Position numbers and translations under genes: made by a program. The notes below the pieces were generated by a model. The model had not been told where the DNA came from, ran no database searches, and was given only the letters and a program-made list of their open reading frames with translations. A DNA stretch of 8,471 bases from SVQP01 sp045587385 (GTDB lineage Bacteria; Bacillota; Clostridia; Oscillospirales; CAG-272): contig JAZNCE010000073.1 of the NCBI GenBank assembly GCA_045587385.1, positions 1 through 8,471 of the forward strand. The letters are read 5' to 3'. Every line of letters starts with the position of its first letter. Positions within the stretch are counted from its first letter, which is position 1. Positions 1 through 6,377 of this stretch are shown piece by piece.

Positions 1-1127
1 CCCGAAACGTACCGATACGCATCCGCGCACAGATTGCCAAGGGCGGTCTCTCTGTTTCGCACGATACGGGTTCCGTCAGAATCGTACCGAGAGAGTGCAA
101 ATGCGGTGTCTGCAACCTTTTGCTTCAGCATTTGCTCGTAAACTGCGTATTCCGCGTCGATCTTGCTTTGAATATTTGCATCCTTTTTGCCGTAATCCGA
201 AATCAAGCCAACGGTAATCGTGCCTTCCTCGGTAATGACAAGCTGACCAATATTCTCAAGCTCGGTTCCGGTAGAGGAAAGAAGCACCTCGTTTCCGTCC
301 TTATCGTCAAGGATCATACAGGGGATCTCGCTGTGCGCGTGACCGTCCAGCAGAACGTCTGCTCCGGTCGTATTTTGTATCAGCTCAAGTGAGGTATAGG
401 GCGAGGACTCACTGTTATCTCCAAGGTGAGAGAGAATCACGATGTACTCAGCACCTTTGTCTTTGCATTCGTCAATGTTTCTCTGAACCGTGTCATACAA
501 CTTCTGTCCGTTCTCTCCGGTAGCAAAGTCATACACGAACTCGCCGTTTTCCATAAAGTTGGAGGGAGTGGAATCCGTGATACTTTCGGGAGTGGAAACA
601 CCTATAAACGCTACGTCAACCTTTCCGTAGGATATGATTTCGTAGGGCTTCAACTGAGATACAATGCCGTTGCCCGATCCCGAATAGGTAATATTACAGC
701 CGAGATAGCTTGCGTTTGAGGAGCTTATCAAAGAGGAAAGCTGCTCCATACCGTAGTCAAATTCGTGGTTGCCGAGAACCGCGAGATCATATCCTACCGC
801 GTTCATCAGCTCAATAGAAAACGCGCCCTTAGAAACCGTTCCAACGTAATCTCCCTGAACGGCGTCTCCCACGTCAACAAGAGTTACGTATTTGCTCTTT
901 GCCTCAAGCGATTGCTTGTATGCCGAAAGACCTGCGTAACCGATATTTGTATCTGCCGCGCAATGCACGTCGTTAGTGAACAATATGTAGATATCCTCGC
1001 TTCGCTTATCCGAGCCGCAGGAGGAAATACACAATATGGCAAGAACAACGATTAAGGCAACCGAGATCAATCGAAGTGCTTTTGAAACGACATTTACTCT
1101 TTTTTGTTTTCTACTGATAATGCTCAT
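1..1127 (-). CDS. 5'-nucleotidase / bifunctional metallophosphatase lipoprotein, 3' end outside window
   Basis: This is an open frame of 375 complete codons running off the left edge. The family hydrolyses nucleotides or cyclic nucleotides outside the membrane for purine and phosphate salvage. The N-terminus is basic, then hydrophobic (about residues 16-36), and ends in a lipobox with Cys37, so it is probably an anchored lipoprotein. The metallophosphatase motifs appear in order: TNDVHC (D53, H55), GDAVQGD (D88), GNHEFDYG (N120, H121), SHLGD (H234) and GHAH (H263, H265). The stretch RNRETALGNLCADAYR near residue 358-372 is the beginning of the C-terminal substrate-binding domain typical of UshA-type enzymes, so only the second half of that domain is missing. 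The start is chosen by a GGGAG/AAAGGA site just upstream. It begins 23 bases after the preceding small lipoprotein gene, so the two are probably cotranscribed. The exact substrate cannot be told. Confidence 0.9.
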   Translation of the reverse strand, partial: MSIISRKQKRVNVVSKALRLISVALIVVLAILCISSCGSDKRSEDIYILFTNDVHCAADTNIGYAGLSAYKQSLEAKSKYVTLVDVGDAVQGDYVGTVSKGAFSIELMNAVGYDLAVLGNHEFDYGMEQLSSLISSSNASYLGCNITYSGSGNGIVSQLKPYEIISYGKVDVAFIGVSTPESITDSTPSNFMENGEFVYDFATGENGQKLYDTVQRNIDECKDKGAEYIVILSHLGDNSESSPYTSLELIQNTTGADVLLDGHAHSEIPCMILDDKDGNEVLLSSTGTELENIGQLVITEEGTITVGLISDYGKKDANIQSKIDAEYAVYEQMLKQKVADTAFALSRYDSDGTRIVRNRETALGNLCADAYRYVS

Positions 1128-1150
1128 ATCCTTTCTCCCAAATGACACGA

Positions 1151-1540
1151 TCACTCAAAGAACTTGAATGATGCGGAGCTTTTTTCGATGTGAATAGATG
1201 CAAGATTGAGTTCATCCTTGATTTCTTTTGCAACCGCCTCTACATCTGCTCGCTCAATAAAGATCATCATATACACGAGCGTATCGTTCTCAATCACAAC
1301 GCCGTTTTCCACGTACCCACCGTGAGTAACATATTCGGTATATCCGAAGCCGCTATCCGTAATGATTTTACGAGCAGCCGCTTGCGCTTCCTCAACGGTA
1401 AGCACCTGCGTGCCCGTATCTTTGTCGTTCAATCCAAAATAGATTGAGAATTTTTGCTCGGTTTCCTCTGCGCTATTGCAGGATACAAAGCAACAGCAGA
1501 TCATACAAACGGCAAGTGCCAATACAATTATTTTTTTCAT
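1151..1540 (-). CDS. small lipoprotein, possibly DUF3574-like
   Basis: A 129-residue protein with an N-terminal signal (MKK, hydrophobic run with several Cys) and a lipobox FVSC, giving a lipidated Cys21. The mature part is about 108 residues. It starts with K-F-S-I-Y-F-G-L, has a Thr/Glu/Ala-rich helix (about 46-60), a Gly-rich loop near 71-80, and then a strand E-N-D-T-L-V-Y-M-M-I-F-I before a last helix and strand. This order recalls the uncharacterised DUF3574 family, but that is a judgement from pattern and no function is known. The ribosome site is GAGG eight bases before the ATG. It lies 129 bases downstream of precursor A and 23 bases upstream of the 5'-nucleotidase gene, which suggests a two-gene unit. 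The protein has no visible catalytic motif. Confidence 0.8.
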   Translation of the reverse strand: MKKIIVLALAVCMICCCFVSCNSAEETEQKFSIYFGLNDKDTGTQVLTVEEAQAAARKIITDSGFGYTEYVTHGGYVENGVVIENDTLVYMMIFIERADVEAVAKEIKDELNLASIHIEKSSASFKFFE

Positions 1541-1562
1541 TTTCTTTTCCTCGTTTTTTTGT

Positions 1563-1568
1563 ATTATA
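1563..1568 (-). promoter_or_regulatory. possible -10 box for the small lipoprotein / nucleotidase unit
   Basis: The minus strand reads TATAAT, a perfect sigma-A -10 hexamer, 22 bases before the small lipoprotein ATG. No convincing -35 element sits 16-18 bases further upstream. The region is AT-rich, so a chance match is possible. Confidence 0.35.
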
Positions 1569-1605
1569 TTTTAAGATTCCACCATAAGCGCACCAATGCG
1601 ATTAT

Positions 1606-1631
1606 TTACATCCCCATGGTATTTTCCTCCC
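1606..1631 (-). other. strong ribosome site followed by a three-codon ORF
   Basis: On the minus strand GGGAGG (1626-1631) is followed after eight bases by ATG GGG ATG TAA (1606-1617). This is a well-placed translation start with almost no coding sequence. It begins about 50 bases after precursor A ends, the position where the next precursor of an array would start. It could be the stump of a deleted gene or chance. Confidence 0.3.
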
Positions 1632-1669
1632 ACATAAAACAAAATAACTCAAATTTTTGGGTATGTTTC

Positions 1670-2074
1670 CTAACCCCTGTTTGCCTCATGATTACAGAGC
1701 CACATTCCACCCTCGTAACTCATGTAGTTACAGTCCTTGCAGGTCAATTGGCGATTACATTTATTACAATACACACAGCCTAAATCATCAAATCTAATAG
1801 ATGCTTTTTTGCAATGGCGACATCCGTAAATATTAGCGCAGACATATCCCACAGTAACAACCATTCTTCCATCACCTGCATAGCAAGCACCGCCTGCCAC
1901 ATTGTCGAGTTCATCATCGTCAATTTCACCGTACTTGGGACTGAGCTGTGCAAAGTAGCTCTTTGCATCGTCCTCGGTTATTTCAACACCGTTTGCCTTT
2001 GCAAGCTCAAGGAGCTCATCAGTAGATTTTGCAGTTTTGGCTTTTTCAATCATTTCTGAGGTAAGGTTCTTCAT
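1670..2074 (-). CDS. Nif11-type leader peptide natural-product precursor (precursor A)
   Basis: A 134-residue precursor. Residues 1-62 are an acidic helical leader (EMIEKAKTAKSTDELLELAK, later ELDNVAGG) of the Nif11-like/NHLP type, in which a Gly-Gly site precedes the core and is normally cut during export. The 72-residue core has ten Cys: one directly after A63, then Y-V-C, C-x2-C near 85-88, C-x2-C-x2-C near 100-106, C-x2-C at 112-115, and the ending Y-M-S-Y-E-G-G-M-W-L-C-N-H. The paired Cys could bind metal or form thioether or disulfide rings; nothing here decides. The ribosome site AAGGAG lies eight bases before the ATG. It is separated from the other four precursors by the importer operon and has its own promoter. 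Its leader shares YFAQL and DNVAGG with precursor B. No enzyme signature is present, so a small catalytic protein is unlikely. Confidence 0.88.
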   Translation of the reverse strand: MKNLTSEMIEKAKTAKSTDELLELAKANGVEITEDDAKSYFAQLSPKYGEIDDDELDNVAGGACYAGDGRMVVTVGYVCANIYGCRHCKKASIRFDDLGCVYCNKCNRQLTCKDCNYMSYEGGMWLCNHEANRG

Positions 2075-2101
2075 AGCACTTTCTCCTTGTTTTCATTACT
2101 G

Positions 2102-2138
2102 CCTTTTCACCTATTTATACGATTGAAAAAGGAAAAGG
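2102..2138 (-). promoter_or_regulatory. inverted repeat around the precursor A promoter
   Basis: CCTTTTC (2102-2108) and GAAAAGG (2132-2138) are perfect 7-base complements flanking the -10 box and spacer. The corresponding region before precursor E carries a different, longer inverted repeat. It may be an operator or an RNA stem. Confidence 0.4.
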
Positions 2139-2142
2139 TATG
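2114..2142 (-). promoter_or_regulatory. putative sigma-A promoter of precursor A
   Basis: On the minus strand CATACC (2137-2142) is a weak -35 and TATAAA (2114-2119) is a good -10, 17 bases apart. The same arrangement with the same 17-base spacer stands before precursor E, and the bases around the -10 are identical in both copies. Conservation between two diverged copies supports a working promoter. Confidence 0.5.
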
Positions 2143-2162
2143 GTTTTCTGAGAAATTTCCGA

Positions 2163-2210
2163 TTAGGTATCAAGCCGCTGCCTTTCAACAAACTCGGCAA
2201 ATTTTCCATT
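2163..2210 (-). pseudogene. relic of the 3' end of the NHLM-type ABC exporter gene
   Basis: On the minus strand this reads NGKFAEFVERQRLDT and a TAA stop. The exporter at the right edge ends NGKFAELVERQRLDT, so 14 of 15 residues agree. Upstream of the Asn codon the match ends abruptly, two bases from the stop codon of the importer ATPase gene and in another frame. It has no start codon or ribosome site and cannot make a protein. It marks an old recombination joint where the rest of an exporter copy was lost or replaced by the importer operon. Confidence 0.85.
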
Positions 2211-2211
2211 A

Positions 2212-3306
2212 TCAGTATTTTATCTTCGCTATCACGAGATTTGTAAAGCCATCGGTGTTTATTGCTTGGTATTCAATGCTCTGTGCAGCATTTTCAGCAA
2301 TCTTCAAAGAAAGCAAATTATCGGAATCCATCGGGTTAAGGGGATTGCCGCTATATTTGATTTGCATAGTAACGGATTCCTCATCCTGCGAGTATTCAAC
2401 GGCAATATGCAAATTAAAGTCATCGGAAAGCTCGGGAAGAATGATCTGCACACAAAGCTCTTCAAAAATCGTTTGAACACGGTAAATGGCTTTCTGCGAG
2501 ATCTGATTTCGTCTGCCGAATTCCTCAATTTTGCTGTTCAAGCCGATAAAGTCAAAGTCTTTGGAGTCAATGAAGTGTTCAAATACCTTGATGTGCTTGA
2601 TAAAGCGAACGGTTCTTTCACGCTTGGGATGCTCGAATATATCGTCAGGCGAACCGTCCTCGTAAATCCCGCCCTCATCCATATAAAATACACGATTGGC
2701 AACCTCTCTTGCAAAGCGCATTTCGTGTGTAACGATCATCATCGTAAGTCCCTGACGGGCAAGCTCACGAATTACCGCCTGCACTTCTCCTACCATAGTC
2801 GGATCCAACGCAGAGGTAGGCTCGTCAAACAATATCACCTCCGGCTCCATTGCCAGCGTTCTCGCAATAGCCACACGCTGTTTTTGTCCACCGGAAAGCT
2901 CATCCGGATAATTGAACGCCTTATCCGCAAGACCTACCATACGGAGAAGCTTCATTCCCTCATCATATGCCTGCTGCTTGGTTCTTTTTAACAGATCCAT
3001 TGGAGCCGCCATAATATTTTCAATTACGTTCATATGATTGAAAAGGTTGAATGACTGGAACACCATCCCCATCTTCTGTCTAACCTTGTTGATGTCGCAT
3101 TTCTTATCCGTAATGCGCACACCGTCCACCCATATATCACCCGAAGTAGGAGTTTCAAGCATATTGATGCAACGGATGAGCGTGGACTTTCCCGTACCGG
3201 AAGGTCCGATGATGGAAATAACGTCTCCTTTGTTAATGGTTACGTTCACGTCCGCTAAAGGAGTGGCGTTGGGATATTCTTTTCTTAAATGCTCGATACG
3301 AATCAT
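2212..3306 (-). CDS. polar amino-acid ABC importer ATPase with C-terminal GHKL-like domain
   Basis: A 364-residue ATPase, about 120 longer than the usual 240 of GlnQ/HisP. Residues 1-240 are a complete nucleotide-binding domain: Walker A GPSGTGKS (34-41), Q-loop Q84, signature LSGGQ (137-141), Walker B ILFDEP (158-163), D-loop SALD, and switch H194. It powers the permease encoded just upstream. Residues about 245-364 are an added domain: a linker, a helix with I-F-E-E-L (280-284) placed like the N-box of GHKL/RsbW-type ATPases, and Y-S-G-N-P-L-N-P (318-325) where the D-x-G motif would be. Asp is replaced by Tyr, so ATP binding there is doubtful and a regulatory role is more likely (inference). 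Its ATG overlaps the stop of the permease gene as ATGA, with AAAGGAG seven bases before, which indicates translational coupling. Confidence 0.93.
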   Translation of the reverse strand: MIRIEHLRKEYPNATPLADVNVTINKGDVISIIGPSGTGKSTLIRCINMLETPTSGDIWVDGVRITDKKCDINKVRQKMGMVFQSFNLFNHMNVIENIMAAPMDLLKRTKQQAYDEGMKLLRMVGLADKAFNYPDELSGGQKQRVAIARTLAMEPEVILFDEPTSALDPTMVGEVQAVIRELARQGLTMMIVTHEMRFAREVANRVFYMDEGGIYEDGSPDDIFEHPKRERTVRFIKHIKVFEHFIDSKDFDFIGLNSKIEEFGRRNQISQKAIYRVQTIFEELCVQIILPELSDDFNLHIAVEYSQDEESVTMQIKYSGNPLNPMDSDNLLSLKIAENAAQSIEYQAINTDGFTNLVIAKIKY

Positions 3307-5540
3307 CTTACGACTCCTTTCAAAACGTTCTTGTTCTTTCTTCTTTTAGGCTCCAGCTTGATACGAACAATGTTCAACAAAGCCGATGCACCCCAAGTGA
3401 TTAGGAAATAAATAACTGCAACCGCAATCAGCGGGAAGAATGCCTCGTAAGTATTGCTTCGGATGATATCGCCCATCTTGGTAAGGTCGTTCACCGCAAT
3501 GTAGCCAACGACTGACGTAGCCTTAATAAGACCGATAATCTCGGAAGAATATACCGGAATAAACATCTTCATAGCCTGCGGAAGAACGATACGGAAGAAC
3601 GTCCTATTACGGCTATAACCGAGTGCATACGCAGCCTCGGTCTGTCCTTTATCTACACCTTCCACGGTGAGTTCAAGCTGACCGTAAACAAAGGCGCCGA
3701 AAATCAATACAAAGCCTACGGTTGCTACGATTATTCCATCAACATCTATCTGACCGAACACCACGTAGAAGAGCAGCATAAGAATAACCAAAGCCGGCGT
3801 ACCCGCAATCAGTCTTGAATACACCTTGGCAATCACTTTGGTAATCCTTGAAACCACCTTATATTTTGATCTTGCCGAAAGGTAAAGAAGAAATCCAAGC
3901 ACAGTGCCGCCGAGAATTGCAAAAAGGCTGATGATCACAGTTGTCACAATACCTTCAAGAATCAATTTCCAACGGCTTTCACGAATGAAGGTTTTCTGAA
4001 AGCTTTCACTCAGCGAAGCAAAAAAGTTTTCAAATCCGCTTCGCTCGTAAACTGCCATTACGACTTCCGCTTCCATATAAGGATCGCTGAAATTTACGCT
4101 TTCTTTGCGTTCGGGAGTCATATAGAGTCCACCGCAAACAAGATCGTATTTACCTACTGCAAGTCCGGCAAGACTTGAGGCAAAGGATATATCGGACAAC
4201 TCAATCGTGTATCCGTACTTTTGGCAAAAGAGATACAAAACTTCAACCTCAAAGCCAACCGGCTCACCCTCGTACATATAAACAAATGGTTTTCTTGTTG
4301 AGTCAATTGATACTTTCAGTTTTTTTCCATTGCCGTTCAGTTCGTTTAACGGAATCTTTTCCTGCGGTTCTGTCTCACCGTACCATTTATCGATCAAACG
4401 GTCTATCTCACCTGCTGCTCGAAGCTCAGCAAGAAACTCATTCATCTGCCCCTGTAACTCATATCCCTCGTCGCTCTTTTGGAAGCCAAAGCCGATTTCA
4501 ACGGAATACGCAGGAACGGTTATACAAGACAACCCGCTATCATCACGCTTAAACGAGTTAAAATTCGGACGGTCAAACATAGCACCGTCTACCTTGCCTT
4601 GCTTGAGAGCCATCAAAACATCGGCAAAGTTGTTAAATTCTTTGATCGTTGCATTGGGAAATTGTTCACGCGAATAGCCACCGTAAAGAGAACCGGTCAC
4701 AACTCCGAGATTGGCATTCGTGAACTGCTCAAGACCGACATCCGTTCCTTTGATGAGAGCGACTAAATTTTCTGTGTGATATACATCTGAGAAATCAACG
4801 TTTTCCGCCCGTTCCTCCGTGATGCAAAAACCTGAAGCTCCGATATCGTATGTTCCCATCGACACACCTGTAAGGACGCTGGCAAATAAGGTATCTTCAA
4901 AATCAAGCTTGTATCCGTATTCTCGCGCAAACGATATAAGAATTTCAATATCATATCCCGTAAGTCTACCGTCTTTCATATAGACAAACGGCTTTACCGA
5001 GCTACATACTCCGATGCGCAGGGTTCCGTTTTGGCCGGTCAGATCATCATACGACATAAACTCTGTCGGCTCTTTTTCGGAAAACCATTTTGCCTCAAGC
5101 ACTGCAACCGTCTCTTTGTTATCTGAAAGGAAAGCATTTAATTCAGCTCGAAGATCCTGGTTGGCACCCTTTCCGAAGATCATTCCATATGTACTCGTAG
5201 CCATCGGTTCTTCAACGATGGAATAATTTTTTCCTTCCCAGCGCATCGCATAATAAAGCGATTCATCGGCAGGAAAAGCATCGGTCTTACCGTTATCATG
5301 AGCCATCACTGCATCTGATGCGGAGTTAAATTCTATTTTTTCTGCTTTGGGGATCAACTCATCAGCAAGCACACTGAAAACCGTACCCGTTACAACTCCG
5401 ATTTTTGCATCGTTCAACTCATCAAGCGTTGTATAAGTTTTATCGTCATTTCCTGTTCCGCATCCGACGAAACTAAAAAGAACCATCAGAACGGCGAAGG
5501 TAAGGCATAATATCTTTTTTGTTCTTGTAAAGCTTTGCAT
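3303..5540 (-). CDS. fused amino-acid-binding lipoprotein and ABC permease
   Basis: A 745-residue protein. Residues 1-26 are a signal with lipobox FVGC (Cys27). It then has a lone binding-protein lobe 2 (36-155), a full binding protein made of lobe 1 (173-264) and lobe 2 (268-388), a lone lobe 1 (406-500), and a permease (about 520-735) with five predicted membrane helices and an EAA loop (E635-A-A, G641, L653-P654). In family terms, T-x-x-R (R244 and R478) corresponds to the Arg that holds the ligand carboxylate in HisJ, and D323 and D92 to the Asp that holds the amino group, so polar amino acids are the likely substrate. The fusion replaces separate binding protein and permease genes. Its ATG abuts the TAA of the preceding lipoprotein, and GGAGG within that gene is its ribosome site. 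The true start could differ by a few codons only. Confidence 0.93.
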   Translation of the reverse strand: MQSFTRTKKILCLTFAVLMVLFSFVGCGTGNDDKTYTTLDELNDAKIGVVTGTVFSVLADELIPKAEKIEFNSASDAVMAHDNGKTDAFPADESLYYAMRWEGKNYSIVEEPMATSTYGMIFGKGANQDLRAELNAFLSDNKETVAVLEAKWFSEKEPTEFMSYDDLTGQNGTLRIGVCSSVKPFVYMKDGRLTGYDIEILISFAREYGYKLDFEDTLFASVLTGVSMGTYDIGASGFCITEERAENVDFSDVYHTENLVALIKGTDVGLEQFTNANLGVVTGSLYGGYSREQFPNATIKEFNNFADVLMALKQGKVDGAMFDRPNFNSFKRDDSGLSCITVPAYSVEIGFGFQKSDEGYELQGQMNEFLAELRAAGEIDRLIDKWYGETEPQEKIPLNELNGNGKKLKVSIDSTRKPFVYMYEGEPVGFEVEVLYLFCQKYGYTIELSDISFASSLAGLAVGKYDLVCGGLYMTPERKESVNFSDPYMEAEVVMAVYERSGFENFFASLSESFQKTFIRESRWKLILEGIVTTVIISLFAILGGTVLGFLLYLSARSKYKVVSRITKVIAKVYSRLIAGTPALVILMLLFYVVFGQIDVDGIIVATVGFVLIFGAFVYGQLELTVEGVDKGQTEAAYALGYSRNRTFFRIVLPQAMKMFIPVYSSEIIGLIKATSVVGYIAVNDLTKMGDIIRSNTYEAFFPLIAVAVIYFLITWGASALLNIVRIKLEPKRRKNKNVLKGVVR

Positions 5541-6257
5541 TTAATTTGCCTCCAACCAGTCAACAAATTCATCTGTGGATTTTGTCCATTCCACTTCGAT
5601 CACAGAGCCCGGAAGTATCAGGAATTCCGAAAGCCCGTATTCCTCTCCGTTATCTGCCCAATCGTATGTATAACCAAGTCTTGTCCAAGGGTATGGCGTA
5701 TCCTCGGAATAGGAATATTCCGCGTTCCCGTCAAACCAATCCGCCCATTCGCCAAGAGCTGAGCCGTCAAGCAACTCAGATGACATTTGCTTCGTCACAT
5801 CGGTTTGATACGCGGGGCGAATCAGTTCGTCGATATCCACCCAAAAGGCAGAAACGTGCGTATATTCAGAGCTTTCGGGAAGTCCTATAAGCTGTTCCAA
5901 GCGAAGTTCCCAATCTGTAACGCCTTTTGCATTATCGTTATACCAAGACAGAATCTCCTTATCGGTAAACGTCCATATCTCGCCGTATGCGCAAGTAAAA
6001 GACTCGCCTGCCTTGTAGCTTTCGGGATATTCGTGCCACGAAAGCAGCAACACCTTTGTTCCGTCCCCGTTCCACGTCACCATATCCGAGTCGGGTGTTA
6101 GCGTAACGAGCGGTAAGATCTCATCTGCCTCTGCATTCTCGGCATCCTCAACTGAAGACGCATACAATTCCTCGGGCGGTTTTTCCGCACAGGCTGACAG
6201 ATATATACAGCAACATAGCACCAAAAGCAGCGTTACTGTTTTCTTCATCATCATCAT
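5541..6257 (-). CDS. unrecognised lipoprotein, first gene of the importer operon
   Basis: A 238-residue protein with a clear lipoprotein signal (hydrophobic stretch rich in Leu and Cys, lipobox L-S-A-C, Cys23). A short acidic linker (27-47) leads into a domain rich in Trp, Tyr, Asp and Glu: V-L-L-L-S-W-H-E-Y near 70, EIWTFTDKEILSWY near 92-105, FWVDIDELIRPAY near 138-150, and EYGLSEFLILPGSVIEVEW near 206-224. I do not recognise the fold. The four Met codons leave the start open: AGGAG ends three bases before the first, so the second or third ATG has better spacing. Its stop touches the start of the fused binding-permease gene, so it belongs to the importer operon and may help capture ligand at the membrane (inference). 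Confidence 0.85.
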   Translation of the reverse strand: MMMMKKTVTLLLVLCCCIYLSACAEKPPEELYASSVEDAENAEADEILPLVTLTPDSDMVTWNGDGTKVLLLSWHEYPESYKAGESFTCAYGEIWTFTDKEILSWYNDNAKGVTDWELRLEQLIGLPESSEYTHVSAFWVDIDELIRPAYQTDVTKQMSSELLDGSALGEWADWFDGNAEYSYSEDTPYPWTRLGYTYDWADNGEEYGLSEFLILPGSVIEVEWTKSTDEFVDWLEAN

Positions 6258-6285
6258 TTACTCCTTTGCCATTACTGACCTTATG

Positions 6286-6317
6286 TTTACCGTTCAATAA
6301 TAGATTTGAACGGCAAA
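6286..6317 (-). promoter_or_regulatory. inverted repeat upstream of the importer operon, possible operator
   Basis: CCGTTCAA (6290-6297) and TTGAACGG (6306-6313) form a perfect 8-base palindrome with an 8-base centre. After one mismatch it extends by TTT/AAA. The centre overlaps TATTAT on the minus strand (6297-6302), a 5-of-6 match to a -10 box, about 40 bases before the lipoprotein start. A repressor site or RNA hairpin is plausible. No strong -35 is visible. Confidence 0.45.
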
Positions 6318-6342
6318 TATAAAAACAGAAATGCGAGGGTAT

Positions 6343-6367
6343 TCCCCGCCGCGTAGTGCGGCGGGGA
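6343..6367 (-). terminator. GC-rich hairpin after the precursor array, possible terminator
   Basis: TCCCCGCCGC (6343-6352) and GCGGCGGGGA (6358-6367) are perfect 10-base complements with a five-base loop. It lies 11 bases after the stop of precursor B. No U-run follows directly on either strand, so it is not a classic intrinsic terminator. It could attenuate transcription or protect the 3' end of the precursor mRNA and so set the array apart from the importer operon. Confidence 0.5.
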
Positions 6368-6377
6368 CAAAATTTCC

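Larger units (their letters stand above)
2072..2210 (-). repeat. diverged duplicate block: exporter tail, promoter, precursor start (copy 1)
   Basis: This block matches 8132-8277 in order and spacing. It holds the exporter C-terminus (39 of 48 bases identical, counted by eye), the promoter block with 15 identical bases (2108-2122 against 8172-8186), and then the ATG of a precursor. The distance from exporter stop to precursor ATG is 88 bases here and 95 in the other copy. Confidence 0.8.

Noticed and set aside
120..1055. Three plus-strand frames of 90-97 codons
   Set aside because: They are shadows of the 5'-nucleotidase gene, whose metal-binding motifs are intact on the minus strand over the whole stretch.
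1670..2074. Precursor A as a stand-alone zinc-ribbon regulator
   Set aside because: The leader with VAGG and its close likeness to the leaders of the exporter-linked array point to an exported peptide, although metal binding by the core remains possible.
2266..2991. Plus-strand frame of 241 codons
   Set aside because: It lies fully inside the importer ATPase gene on the other strand, has no family features, and all recognised genes here are on the minus strand.
6343..6367. Hairpin as the end of a mobile element
   Set aside because: No transposase, target duplication or second copy of the sequence is seen in the window.
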